Positions 1 through 10,501 of a stretch of DNA of 64,000 nucleotides are shown piece by piece. Both the position numbers and the translations under genes were made by a program. Position 1 is the first letter of the stretch, and the number at the start of each line of letters is the position of its first letter. The stretch covers positions 1 through 64,000 of the forward strand of contig JAANYP010004671.1 of NCBI GenBank assembly GCA_020465985.1. Reading direction: 5' to 3'. Under the pieces are notes generated by a model. It made no database searches and was not told the origin of the DNA. It was given only the letters and a program-made list of their open reading frames with translations. The stretch is from Centrapalus pauciflorus (taxonomy: Eukaryota > Streptophyta > Magnoliopsida > Asterales > Asteraceae).

Positions 1-1166
1 TCCCCTGGTCTGTGAAAAACAGAGCATAACTGCTACTGTTCGTCCGTGAGCGCGACCGCGATCCCTTGATCGCGGGCCGCGATGTTCTTGAGATGATCGC
101 AGGCGGTTTGAGCCCGAGCTCGGACCGCGATGTGAGCTCGGCCGAGTTTGAGGTCAGCGCGGCCGAGACCGCGATAGGGTCAGTGCGGCCGCGATTGGTT
201 GAGTTCGGCCGCGATGCGGCTAGGGTTTCGGGTCGGGTTTTTGGGTTCTGTGAGTCGTGTATTTGGGTCCTTGGAGTCTCGAGAGTTGTTGAGAATTGTG
301 TATAGAGTTGTTGGGCTGAGTTTGTGATGTTGAGATTGTGTTATTATGATTTCAGGGTCTCGTGTTGACAGGGTAGGGAAAGGGCAGGGAACCGAGACTT
401 AGCTTTAGCTGAGCAGGTGAGTTTGCATGTTTTTCTTGAGATACTTGTACGATTATTTATTAATACTTGCATGATCTTTTACTGAGCTTTTACGAGATAT
501 CCTGAGTTTCTTACGAGTTTTATTGAGATATTATCATGCATGTATTACTGTGCTTTATTGAGAACTGTGTTTTATAAATATGAGATTTGGGACACTTGAG
601 CTGTTGAGATACTAAACCGTACGGCTGGGCAGGGGTTGGGTCGCTCCCAATTCCCTTTTGAGTTCCTGACGACTGCTTTGTGCGGTCTAGGGATTTTGGC
701 ACGTGGGCCTATCCACGCGAGTTGAGCATCATGTGGGATCTCATATACTTGTTCAGTAGAGAACGCTGAACGTTTTATTATTGAGCTTACTCTTTATTGA
801 GATTTATAATCGTACACTAACCCTTGCATTCTCACCAGCTTTAGCTGACCTGTGTATGTTGTTGTGTGTATTCCAGGTGATCGGACTGTTAGTAGGCCTG
901 CTGCACCAAAGTAGGTTTACGTTTTCTGTGCTCGAGGAGTTAGCTACCTTTCATAGAGGTAGTTATATTTTGGGGATTGTTTATCATACACTTCGGATAG
1001 GTTGTGTAATATTCAGGGACTTCCGTGACTGTTTCTTATGTAAAATAATGTTTTAAATTATCGGGTTTTCCGCATGTATGTTTGGGAATAGTGTAGAGAT
1101 TATTATATTCTATCGTTGCTGATGTGGTAATTACGTGGCATTGTGGATTAGTTTGAGGGTGTTACA
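1..1166 (+). repeat. G1 5' LTR (left end outside window)
   Basis: Matches 6515-7681 nearly base for base and ends in TGTTACA directly before the primer-binding site. Its first part is rich in CpG and CCGCGAT words. Two acceptor-like sites (TTTCAG at 350-355, TTCCAG at 871-876) lie within it, compatible with a spliced leader. The short ORFs in it are not credible genes. Confidence 0.95.
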
Positions 1167-1170
1167 AGCT

Positions 1171-1182
1171 TGGTATCAGAGC
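1171..1182 (+). other. G1 primer-binding site
   Basis: TGGTATCAGAGC is complementary to the 3' end of plant initiator-methionine tRNA. It lies four bases after the LTR end and would prime minus-strand DNA synthesis. Confidence 0.95.
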
Positions 1183-1341
1183 CTAGGTTTAAGAGATTAA
1201 GTATCTAGTGGATGCTTAAGCTTAAACCATAGAGTCTAGATCCTTGGATTGTAATCCGAAGTAGAGTATTAGGTGATGAACGAGTAGTGTGTAGAGTTTT
1301 GTAGAGTTGATTTGTGTTATTATTTATTTGTGCAGGTTGTT

Positions 1342-4300
1342 ATGGACCGTCAGGGCAGCGGGCCTCAGGGGGATGACCATAGGGATGATGGGCCTGTGCG
1401 TAGATCTGACTTGTATTCTGTGATAGGTCAGATATTAGATGAGCGTTTTCCGGGTCAGAGCATGGGTAGGGGTCGAGGTGCGGTGCCTCCGCCCGAGGGA
1501 GGCCAGAGTTCTGGAGCTGGTGCTTCTTCTTCTAGCCAGCCATCGCGAGGGTCCTTTAAGGACTTCATGACGGGTCGCCCTTCCGAGTTCTTTGGTGGAG
1601 TTGGTGCCTCGAAGGCACTGGATTGGTTGAGAGAGGTCGAGGCAGCATTTCGTATAGCTCATGTGGATAGAGCAGATAGAGTGAGTTATGCTTCCTACCT
1701 TCTGAAGGGAGGGGCATTGAGATGGTGGAGTTCGGTTGTCAGTGCTCGTGGAGTTGATGAGGCCTATCTGATGTCTTGGGAGGAGTTCCGTACAGAGTTC
1801 GAGCTGCAGTACTGTCCGCTGGACACGAGGAGAGAGTTAGAGCGAGAGTTTATCCATCTGCAGCAGGGGTCCAGGTCCGTCCAGGAGTATATTGATGTGT
1901 TTAATGATAGAGCTCAGTTTGCGCCGCATCAGGTAGCTACAGAGGACCGAAAGGTCAATATGTTCATCGAGGGTTTGAGGCCAGACATTAGAGAGTTTGT
2001 GGGGATGCTGCGTGACCCCACATTTGCTTCAGCGATGGAGTATGCCCGCCGCCGAGAGCGGGAGGTGGAGAGACAGCGGGAGCAGTCGGCTCCCCAGAGA
2101 CAGCGTATCGAGCCATCGGGCCAGGGTCAGAGTTCTGGGTCTTCGAGGTTTTATCGGGAGAGCCGTCAGGGTGGGTATTCTGAGCAGCAGGGACAGAGTT
2201 CGGGAGCCCAGCGAGATCGGGGCCGGGATGATAGACAGTCGGGTGCTAGTCAGGGTCAGGGTCGGGGTGGTCAGAGGCAGCAGGGGCAGCGACAGCAGGG
2301 TCAGGGTCAGGGTCAGAGACAGAGCCAGAGCCAGGGGAGTGTTGGGAGGGGATCTCGGGATTCTGGGAGCCGAGTTGAGAGTTCAGCGTCTGTTGAGAGA
2401 GATTGTCAGCGGTGCCATCACCGTCATGCAGGGCCGTGTGCCCGGGAGCACCTTCGTTGTTTTAGATGTGGCCAGTATGGTCACACAGCTGTTGCATGTA
2501 CTTCTCAGGAGTCTCTTTGCTTCCGATGCGGGAAGCCGGGTCATATGTCTCGGGATTGTCCGAACCCGAGCGCGGGGTTCCCGGGGTCGAGTTCGAGTGG
2601 AGCTGGGCCGTCTGGATCATCTACAGCGCCTCGGGGAGGAGGAGCACCGAGGGCTCGTGGCAGGGTCTTCCAGGCTACTGCTGAGGAGGCGCGTGAGTCG
2701 CCTGATGTTGTGTCTGGTACGTTTATCCTTAACGGACTACGTGCCTTTATTTTATTTGATTCGGGATCTGACCGTTCATATGTATCTACCTCCTTCTGTG
2801 ATTATTTTGCTATGCCTTCATCTGAGTTATCTGTGCCTGTTATTGTTGAGCGTGTTGATGGTAGTACAGTGTTAGTGAGTCGTATCTTTAGAGATTGTGT
2901 ATTAGAGATAGACGGTCATCGATTTTCCATAGACTTGATGCCTATGGAGATTAGCAGTTTTGATGCCATTGTTGGCATGGATTGGCTGACAGCGCGTCAG
3001 GCGGATATCTTCTGTTCTAAGAAGATGATTCGTATTCCTGTTTCTGAGTCAGAGTCAGCGATGATATATGGCGAAAGGCGTAGGGGAGAGACGAGTATTG
3101 TGTCGATGGCGCAGGCGCAGAGATATGTGGCGAAGGGATGTGCCTCTTATTTGGCTTATGTAGTAGATTCGAAGAAAGAGAAGAGGGAGGTCAGTGATGT
3201 GCCGGTGGTTAGAGATTTCCCCGATGTGTTCCCAGATGAGCTGCCTGGTCTGCCGCCGGACCGGCAGGTTGAGTTTAGGATCGACCTAGTTCCCGGGGTC
3301 GTTCCTATTGCGCGTACGCCGTATCGGTTAGCTCCTACCGAGATGCGCGAGATGATGACGCAGTTGCAAGATTTGCTAGATCGAGGGTTTATTCGCCCCA
3401 GTTCTTCGCCGTGGGGAGCCCCAGTATTATTCGTGAAGAAGAAGGACGGGACGATGCGCATGTGTATTGATTATAGAGAGCTTAATAGGGTAACGGTGAG
3501 GAACCGTTATCCCTTGCCGAGGATTGATGATCTCTTTGATCAGCTTCAGGGGGCGAGTTTCTTCTCGAAGATTGATCTGCGTTCAGGGTATCATCAGCTG
3601 CGAGTTAGAGATGAAGACGTGCCTAAGACTGCGTTTAGGACCAGATATGGTCATTATGAGTTCTTAGTCATGCCGTTCGGGCTGACTAATGCCCCAGCAG
3701 CATTTATGGACCTGATGAATAGGGTCTGCAGGCCGATGCTCGATCGTTTCGTGATTGTGTTTATTGATGATATTCTGATCTACTCGAGGAGCAGCGAGGA
3801 GCATGGCCAGCATCTGAGAGAGGTCTTGAGTACTTTGCAGCGAGAGAGGCTATACGCCAAGTTTTCGAAGTGCGAGTTCTGGCTTCGAGAGGTGCAGTTC
3901 TTAGGGCACGTGGTGACGAGCGAGGGCGTTAAAGTGGATCCAGCGAAGGTCGAGGCGATCATGAGTTGGAGTCAGCCCACGTCTGTATCTGAGGTTCGTA
4001 GTTTCTTGGGTTTGGCTGGATATTATCGGCGGTTTATAGAGAATTTTTCGCGGATCGCTGTGCCGTTGACGATGTTGACTAGGCAGTCAGTGCCATTTGT
4101 GTGGGCTGAGGAGCAGGAGAGTGCTTTTTTAGAGTTGAAGAATCGGTTGTGTAGGGCCCCGATTCTAGCATTGCCAGAGGGTTCTGAGGATTTTGCTGTG
4201 TATTGCGATGCTTCCTTCACTGGGTTGGGATGTGTGTTGATGCAGAGAGGTAAGGTGATTGCTTATGCCTCGAGACAGCTTCGGAATTATGAGTTGAGTC

Positions 4301-6027
4301 GGCCCGTGCATGATCTAGAGTTGGACGCCATAGTCTTTGCCTTGAAGATATGGCGGCATTATCTATATGGGACGAGATTTACTGTGTTCACTGATCATAA
4401 GAGTTTGCAATATTTGTTCAGTCAGAAGGAGCTGAACATGAGACAGAGACGTAGTATGGAGCTCTTGAAGGATTATGATTGTGACATCCAGTACCACCCG
4501 GGGAAAGCTAACGTGGTGGCAGACGCTTTGAGCAGGAGATCCTATGAGCAGACGGTTGTATCCAGAGCTTCTCGATTAGAGGTCACATCGACCTTGATTG
4601 ATAGTCTGCGGTTAGCTCAGGAGGAGGGTTTGAAAGGCGAGAATGTGCAGAGAGAGAGATTAGCTGGTCAGCTGGGGTTATTAAGCAGAGACGATAGAGG
4701 TTTGATGACTCTCCGTGGTCGAGTATGGGTCCCCAGAATAGGTGGTTTGAGACAGCTGATTCTAGATGATTCCCATAAGTCTAGATTGTCGATCCATCCG
4801 GGTAGCACGAAGATGTACAGAGATCTGCGAGTTCATTATTGGTGGCCAGGGATGAAGAGGGATGTAGGGAAGTATGTGGAGGCGTGTATGACGTGTTTGA
4901 GAGTTAAGAGTGAGCATCAGAAGCCGCATGGCAGACTTCAGCCGCTAGAGATTCCAGAGTGGAAGTGGTATGATATCACCATGGACTTCATAGTGAGACT
5001 CCCGCGGACTGTTCGTGGGAATGATATGATCTGGGTTATTGTTGATCGGCTTACGAAGAGTGCCCACTTCTTGGCCGTTCGTGGGACTATTACGATGGAT
5101 CAGTTAGCGCGCCTCTACATCAGCGAGATTGTTGCGAGACATGGAGTTCCGAGATCTATTACGTCTGACCGAGATAGCCGATTTGTATCGCGATTCTGGC
5201 AGAGCTTTCAGAGAGAGTTGGGCACCCGAGTTCAGTTGAGTACGGCTTATCATCCGCAGACAGGGGGTCAGACAGAGCGAACTAATCAGACTCTGGAGGA
5301 TATGCTGCGGGCTTGTGTGATTGATTTTGGGGGTAGCTGGGATCTTCATTTGCCGCTTGTCGAGTTTGCGTATAATAACAGCTACCATGTATCCATCGGC
5401 ATGCCTCCATTCGAGGCTCTCTATGGGCGTAAGTGTTTGACTCCGGTGTGTTGGGGAGAGGTTGGAGAGCGTCCTATCGGCGGACCAGAGGTTCTTCAGG
5501 AGACTAGCGACAAGGTCGCTATGATTCAGCAGCGGATTAGGACAGCTCAGAGTCGCCAGAAGAGTTATGCAGATCGCCGGATGTCTGAGTTAGAGTTTCA
5601 GGTCGGAGACTCCGTGATGCTTAAAGTCTCACCCTGGAAGGGCATTATTCGATTTCGTAGGCGAGGTAAGTTGGGACCGCGTTATATTGGGCCATTCGAG
5701 GTTATCGAGAGGATCGGGGATCAGGCTTATCGTCTGGATTTGCCTTCAGAGTTGTCGGGGGTGCATAATGCTTTTCATGTTAGTCACCATCGTAAGTGTT
5801 TGGCCCGTGATGATCAGCGAGTACCGTTGTCTGAGATTGAGGTCGATGATAGACTTCAATATGTTGAGCAGCCTGAGGCAGTGACAGATCGGAAAGTGAA
5901 GAGGTTGCGTAATAAAGAGGTGGCATTAGTGTTAGTGCAGTGGAAGCACCATAAGGGTACTAACGCCACGTGGGAGCCAGAGTTAGAGATGCGCAGCCGA
6001 TATCCTCACCTCTTCGTTTCGAGCTAG
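1342..6027 (+). CDS. G1 gag-pol polyprotein, intact
   Basis: A 1,561-residue polyprotein in one frame with no stop. I chose the ATG at 1342 over the in-frame ATG at 1312 because the latter falls in the T-rich stretch of an acceptor-like site ending at 1335. Order: retrotransposon gag domain (about 85-235), Q/G/S/R-rich linker, CCHC zinc knuckles from residue 355, protease with DSGS at 473-476, reverse transcriptase (from about 661; FIDD with Asp 809/810), RNase H (YCDAS, Asp 956), integrase with an HHCC region from His 1152 and Asp 1215, Asp 1276, Glu 1312 (exactly 35 residues between the last two), and a C-terminal chromodomain (about 1512-1555, QWKHHKGTNATWEPE). All expected catalytic residues are visible, so this copy may be autonomous. 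Chromodomains of this family are thought to steer integration toward heterochromatin. Confidence 0.96.
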   Translation: MDRQGSGPQGDDHRDDGPVRRSDLYSVIGQILDERFPGQSMGRGRGAVPPPEGGQSSGAGASSSSQPSRGSFKDFMTGRPSEFFGGVGASKALDWLREVEAAFRIAHVDRADRVSYASYLLKGGALRWWSSVVSARGVDEAYLMSWEEFRTEFELQYCPLDTRRELEREFIHLQQGSRSVQEYIDVFNDRAQFAPHQVATEDRKVNMFIEGLRPDIREFVGMLRDPTFASAMEYARRREREVERQREQSAPQRQRIEPSGQGQSSGSSRFYRESRQGGYSEQQGQSSGAQRDRGRDDRQSGASQGQGRGGQRQQGQRQQGQGQGQRQSQSQGSVGRGSRDSGSRVESSASVERDCQRCHHRHAGPCAREHLRCFRCGQYGHTAVACTSQESLCFRCGKPGHMSRDCPNPSAGFPGSSSSGAGPSGSSTAPRGGGAPRARGRVFQATAEEARESPDVVSGTFILNGLRAFILFDSGSDRSYVSTSFCDYFAMPSSELSVPVIVERVDGSTVLVSRIFRDCVLEIDGHRFSIDLMPMEISSFDAIVGMDWLTARQADIFCSKKMIRIPVSESESAMIYGERRRGETSIVSMAQAQRYVAKGCASYLAYVVDSKKEKREVSDVPVVRDFPDVFPDELPGLPPDRQVEFRIDLVPGVVPIARTPYRLAPTEMREMMTQLQDLLDRGFIRPSSSPWGAPVLFVKKKDGTMRMCIDYRELNRVTVRNRYPLPRIDDLFDQLQGASFFSKIDLRSGYHQLRVRDEDVPKTAFRTRYGHYEFLVMPFGLTNAPAAFMDLMNRVCRPMLDRFVIVFIDDILIYSRSSEEHGQHLREVLSTLQRERLYAKFSKCEFWLREVQFLGHVVTSEGVKVDPAKVEAIMSWSQPTSVSEVRSFLGLAGYYRRFIENFSRIAVPLTMLTRQSVPFVWAEEQESAFLELKNRLCRAPILALPEGSEDFAVYCDASFTGLGCVLMQRGKVIAYASRQLRNYELSRPVHDLELDAIVFALKIWRHYLYGTRFTVFTDHKSLQYLFSQKELNMRQRRSMELLKDYDCDIQYHPGKANVVADALSRRSYEQTVVSRASRLEVTSTLIDSLRLAQEEGLKGENVQRERLAGQLGLLSRDDRGLMTLRGRVWVPRIGGLRQLILDDSHKSRLSIHPGSTKMYRDLRVHYWWPGMKRDVGKYVEACMTCLRVKSEHQKPHGRLQPLEIPEWKWYDITMDFIVRLPRTVRGNDMIWVIVDRLTKSAHFLAVRGTITMDQLARLYISEIVARHGVPRSITSDRDSRFVSRFWQSFQRELGTRVQLSTAYHPQTGGQTERTNQTLEDMLRACVIDFGGSWDLHLPLVEFAYNNSYHVSIGMPPFEALYGRKCLTPVCWGEVGERPIGGPEVLQETSDKVAMIQQRIRTAQSRQKSYADRRMSELEFQVGDSVMLKVSPWKGIIRFRRRGKLGPRYIGPFEVIERIGDQAYRLDLPSELSGVHNAFHVSHHRKCLARDDQRVPLSEIEVDDRLQYVEQPEAVTDRKVKRLRNKEVALVLVQWKHHKGTNATWEPELEMRSRYPHLFVSS

Positions 6028-6049
6028 ATTCTGAGGACAGAATCTTCAT

Positions 6050-6063
6050 AAGGAGGGAGGACT
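6050..6063 (+). other. G1 polypurine tract
   Basis: AAGGAGGGAGGACT lies directly before the 3' LTR, where the plus-strand primer is expected. Only 22 bases separate it from the gag-pol stop codon. Confidence 0.9.
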
Positions 6064-7677
6064 TGTAACATCCCGATTTTGAGATAGGTACGTGGAATTA
6101 ATTCATTGGATTAATTATTTAATTTGGGACCCGGGGATATAAATTTGTATTTTGGGGTATCGGGATCGGATTTTTGGGTGTCGGTCCGAGTTAAACCCAA
6201 AACGTATATATATGTTGCTTCCTTTGTTCTTGGATTCATTTCAAAATCCAGAGCTGAGATATATGTGTGTGTGATTCTAATTCCAGTAGCCAAAATCAGA
6301 AATTGAAGCTCCGAGTTGAGAATTAAGCTCCTGAGATTATCATCAAATCCTCCTTTTGATTCGGGTTCACATTTGAGGTAAATTCGAGCTAAAATTCACG
6401 GATTAATTGATGTTAATTGTGGTTTTGTAGTTGAATTGGGTTTGTATCTATTTCTGAGTAAATTCGAGTTTGTATCTGTGATTAAAATCAAGCTGGAATC
6501 GAGTTTGGGGTGATTCCCCTGGTCTGTGAAAAACAGAGCATAACTGCTACTGTTCGTCCGTGAGCGCGACCGCGATCCCTTGATCGCGGGCCGCGATGTT
6601 CTTGAGATGATCGCAGGCGGTTTGAGCCCGAGCTCGGACCGCGATGTGAGCTCGGCCGAGTTTGAGGTCAGCGCGGCCGAGACCGCGATAGGGTCAGTGC
6701 GGCCGCGATTGGTTGAGTTCGGCCGCGATGCGGCTAGGGTTTCGGGTCGGGTTTTTGGGTTCTGTGAGTCGTGTATTTGGGTCCTTGGAGTCTCGAGAGT
6801 TGTTGAGAATTGTGTATAGAGTTGTTGGGCTGAGTTTGTGATGTTGAGATTGTGTTATTATGATTTCAGGGTCTCGTGTTGACAGGGTAGGGAAAGGGCA
6901 GGGAACCGAGACTTAGCTTTAGCTGAGCAGGTGAGTTTGCATGTTTTTGTTGAGATACTTGTACGATTATTTATTAATACTTGCATGATCTTTTACTGAG
7001 CTTTTTACGAGATATTATGAGTTTTCTTACGAGTTTTATTGAGATACTATCATGCACGTATTATTGTGTTATATTGAGAACTGTGTTTTATTATATGAGA
7101 TTTGAGACACTTGAGCTGTTGAGATACTAAACCGTACGGCTGGGAAGGGGTTGGGTCGCTCCCAATTCCCTTTTGAGTTCCTGACGACTGCTTTGTGCGG
7201 TCTAGGGATTTTGGCACGTGGGCCTATCCACGCGAGTTGAGCATCATGTGGGATCTCATATACTTGTTCAGTAGAGAACGCTGAACGTTTTATTATTGAG
7301 CTTACTTTTTATTGAGATTTATAATCGTACACTAACCCTTGCATTCTCACCAGCTTTAGCTGACCTGTGTATGTTGTTGTGTGTATTCCAGGTGATCGGA
7401 CTGTTAGTAGGCCTGCTGCACCAAAGTAGGTTTACGTTTTCTGTGCTCGAGGAGTTAGCTACCTTTCATAGAGGTAGTTATATTTTGGGGATTGTTTATC
7501 ATACACTTCGGATAGGTTGTGTAATATTCAGGGACTTCCGTGACTGTTTCTTATGTAAAATAATGTTTTAAATTATCGGGTTTTCCGCATGTATGGTTGG
7601 GAATAGTGTAGAGATTATTATATTCTATCGTTGCTGATGTGGTAATTACGTGGCATTGTGGATTAGTTTGAGGGTGT

Positions 7678-7681
<4 letters not shown>
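6064..7681 (+). repeat. G1 3' LTR
   Basis: Starts TGTAACATCCC and ends TGTTACA. A donor-like GAG|GTAAAT stands at 6375-6383 and an acceptor-like TTTCAG near 6869, so the LTR may hold a leader intron. Between them TTCGAG or ATCGAG words occur at about 6382, 6463 and 6498, echoing the arrays in C2. Confidence 0.95.
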
Positions 7682-7731
<50 letters not shown>

Positions 7732-7862
7732 TATACATATATACATACACACACATATATATATATGTGTGTGTATCTATATGTATACACACCTACATAC
7801 ATACGTACGTACATACATACATACATACGTACGTATATATATATATATATTTATATATATAT
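7682..7862. repeat. Compound microsatellite
   Basis: A long (AT)n run, then (AC)n, then CATA/CGTA tetranucleotides and (AT)n again. It joins the G1 3' LTR directly to the C1 5' LTR and may be the target into which one or both inserted. Confidence 0.95.
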
Positions 7863-8215
7863 TGTTAGATTTACAATTTCAACCCCGTGGGTTTATTTTG
7901 TAATAATGTGTAATTAATTTATTTCAATGTAATTGTCATTCATTTTTATGTAATTTTCTATTTTAGTGGAAAGTTGAGGGGTAGTTCGTGCAAACCACTT
8001 AACCTTAGGAGCTAGGTATACAAGGCAACCTTGACCTAGGGTTTTGTAACATTTGCAACTTGTGCAACTTTGAATATTCAGTGAAAAGGGCTGGCTGCAC
8101 ATGTGTATTGTTGACATTGATAGAGTTTAATATTCTATTTGTTCCTTTGCATGAATCAGTCCTTTTTCTTAAATAAATATGTGTGAGTGCATTATGTTTG
8201 TTTGGGACCACTACA
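7863..8215 (+). repeat. C1 5' LTR (Ty1/copia)
   Basis: About 353 bp, starting TGTTAG and ending CTACA, followed within five bases by a primer-binding site. No second copy is in the window, so the boundaries rest on the TG...CA ends and the primer-binding site only. Confidence 0.7.
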
Positions 8216-8220
8216 ACTAT

Positions 8221-8232
8221 TGGTATCAGAGC
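8221..8232 (+). other. C1 primer-binding site
   Basis: TGGTATCAGAGC, complementary to the initiator-methionine tRNA 3' end. Confidence 0.9.
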
Positions 8233-8635
8233 CTTCGGAGTGGATTCAACTGATTTTCAACCGGATATGAGGAGTTTCTGCTTACCGTCGCTGTTCATCA
8301 AGAAAAACCCACGGTTTCTTCTTAAATCCTCTTAAATCTTCTATTTTTACGTGTTTTAATCCTTGATTGTGAACAATATCTAGTATTGTATGCATTTCGA
8401 TCATTTTAGTTCAATTTATACATGATTTAGGTGTTTATTTTGCAAATATCTGATCTGCACTGTTTTAAATACTGATTTAGGTGTTTTTAGGTGCATGTTC
8501 TTTAACAAACTTGTTTCTAAAATCAAACCAAGCACTTAGGTAACAATATTACGCTTTCAAACTCATTTTGATCAAAATCGGGGTTTGTGTTCTTCAACTG
8601 GTACTGTTTTATTGAAAATACATCTTTTAAGTGTA

Positions 8636-9080
8636 ATCTCGGGTCCAACATCGGGTGATAAACCTTCGGTTCCTGCAGAATTTCGGTTCCACAACCGAAC
8701 TCGGGTACCCGAACACCCGAACTCCGGTTTTCCCAACCCGAGTTCGTGCACCTTGTCTTGTCCCACTTATCTTTAAATTCCCTTAATTTTGTCTCTCAAC
8801 CGAAGTTCGGCTCCAGCACAACCGAACTTCGGGTCATCCATTTTAGCAAACTTTTAAAACTTTTTTAAACTTCCTCTCGGTTCATCACTCAAACTTCGGG
8901 TCTCTATAACCGAAGTTCAAACAGTCGAACTTCTGTGCAGCCCGACTTCGGTTCCTCCTCACCCACACCTTCGATGTGTCAAACGAACTTCGGTTAATAT
9001 TCACCCAAACTTCGGTCCTCCATAATAGAACTTCGGTCACTCTAGTTGAGCTTCAGTTTCCATTTCCGAAGATCGATTTT
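8636..9080 (+). repeat. C1 leader array of CGAACTTCGG-type motifs
   Basis: Roughly 20 imperfect copies of a near-palindromic CCGAACTTCGG/CCGAAGTTCGG word lie between the primer-binding site and gag, at irregular spacing of about 15-30 bases. The array ends at a polypyrimidine-CACAG sequence (to 9089), a good 3' splice-site candidate 21 bases before the ancestral gag start. The intervals are too irregular for an ordinary satellite and the stretch has no long ORF. Confidence 0.75.
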
Positions 9081-9110
9081 CTTTCACAGCACTCACCACT
9101 CACATTCATC

Positions 9111-10501
9111 ATCTCTAGAGAAGCTCTAGTTTTGGGATCAGAGAACAGACCACCTATTCTCTTTCCAGACGAATACGAGCAATGGAAAAAGCGGTTCCTA
9201 AAATTTGTGAGTATGCAACCTATGGAGCATCACATGATTTAGTCCATCACCGAAGGACCAACTATTTTCTACTCGGACGTTCCTGCAGTCTCAACTACTT
9301 TTCCTCCTATTCCTGCTTCCATAGAAATCTGGGTCATCAGTATGACAAAGACAGAGAAAGACAAGCAGCTGACCACAGGGCAGAACATCTGCTATATCAG
9401 GCCCTCCCCACTGACATCTTTGTAGGTGTTGACAGTAAGATGTCTGCAAAAGAAATGTGGGATGAACTTGAAATGTAGATGCTTTGGGCTGATTTGAACG
9501 ACCGGGCCAAAATTGATAAAGCTAAGGCCAAATTTTATGAGTTCAGGACCAAGGATGGAGAATCCCTACAGGGTCTCGAAATCACACTGTGTTGGATGAA
9601 CTGAACAAGCTGCGTATCATCAAGGATCGGGATGACATCAATATACGGTTTTTGTCTTCTCTGGCTCCAGAATGGGGTATAACATGTCGGGCAATTAAAA
9701 GGGGTTTAAGGAGCTAAAGAAATACCAGGGCGATGTGGATGCTCATAAATAGATGACAAATTCTGTGGCTTTTCTATTACTAAATGTGAACAAAAGTTCC
9801 AAAACCAACGATTCCCTGACCTTACTATCCAACAAGACAACTGTCCCTGAGCCATTTTCAAACCCACCTACCACACACTACTACACCCTAGCTGGTTCCT
9901 CTTCTCAATACCCACCATATGCCTTACCTCAGATACCTTCGTATGGGCAACCATTGGATGTCAAAGAAGCTGAATACATGAACAAATGGCCCTGTTATCG
10001 AATCGTCTTCAACAAAAGTGATTCTATCAGAACAAGACCAACAATCAGCTGCGATATGATACGGGCCCAAGGACGTATCCGGATGAGAGGAGAGATGACA
10101 GTGATGACAGAAGAAGAGAAGACTGAAAAAGAGATGAAAGAGAAGAAAGAAGGTATGACAATCGAAGGGAGAGAAGAGATGAGAGGAGAGAAGAGAGACA
10201 GGATGAGACGAGACACAGGACAATCAAGATGATCGCCTTTGTGAAAGGCGTGACGAAAGGAGGGATGATGATAGGCGGGAGGGTCACTGACGTGAGGATA
10301 AACGGGACTCCCGCCGCGCAGACTAGAGGCCGGAACGTAGAGATGAATGGACAAGGATTGATGAACCCAAGACCTCTGACGATCGTGGATGCTACAAATG
10401 CAGTAAACCCGATCATTCTACTCACGAATGCAAAAATCAGTACGGGCGTGACTTGGATTACTATGAACGCAAGCTCGCAGTGTTGAAGAAAAGGGCTGAT
10501 G
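9111..10501 (+). pseudogene. C1 copia gag, decayed and truncated
   Basis: The N-terminus (ALVLGSENRPPILF, then an EYEQWKKRFLKF segment) aligns with the C2 gag (ALAMGSETKPPILY, EYVQWRERFLEF). The C2 start ATG corresponds here to ATC at 9111, so the start codon is lost. Frameshifts and stops follow (for example after MWDELEM near 9478). An R/D/E-rich stretch at 10080-10350 precedes a CCHC knuckle, CYKCSKPDHSTHEC, at 10390-10431. The frame is then cut by the G2 LTR. Role when intact: capsid and nucleocapsid. Confidence 0.85.

Larger units (their letters stand above)
1..7681 (+). mobile_element. G1: near-complete Ty3/gypsy chromovirus
   Basis: LTR, primer-binding site, one gag-pol frame, polypurine tract, LTR, in that order. 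The 3' LTR is complete (1,618 bp). Only the last 1,166 bp of the 5' LTR lie in the window, so the target-site duplication cannot be checked; on the right the element abuts an AT microsatellite. By eye the two LTRs differ at roughly 15 positions, mostly clustered at 430-605, which suggests a young insertion. The C-terminal chromodomain puts it in the chromovirus branch; Tekay/Del-like is my best guess from the domain order and long LTRs. Confidence 0.95.

Noticed and set aside
66..305. Open frame in the G1 5' LTR, repeated at 6580-6819
   Set aside because: It lies in the LTR, is repeated only because LTRs are, has no domain, and GC-rich sequence gives long frames by chance.
781..1056. 91-codon frame in the G1 LTR with hydrophobic stretches
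   Set aside because: Same LTR argument; copies are identical because the LTRs are young, so there is no evidence of selection.
1997..2875. 292-codon frame overlapping G1 gag
   Set aside because: A shadow of the Q/G/R-rich gag linker in another frame; its R/V/G composition mirrors the real frame.
7650..7868. 72-codon frame of Y/I/H repeats
   Set aside because: Translation of the AT/AC microsatellite.
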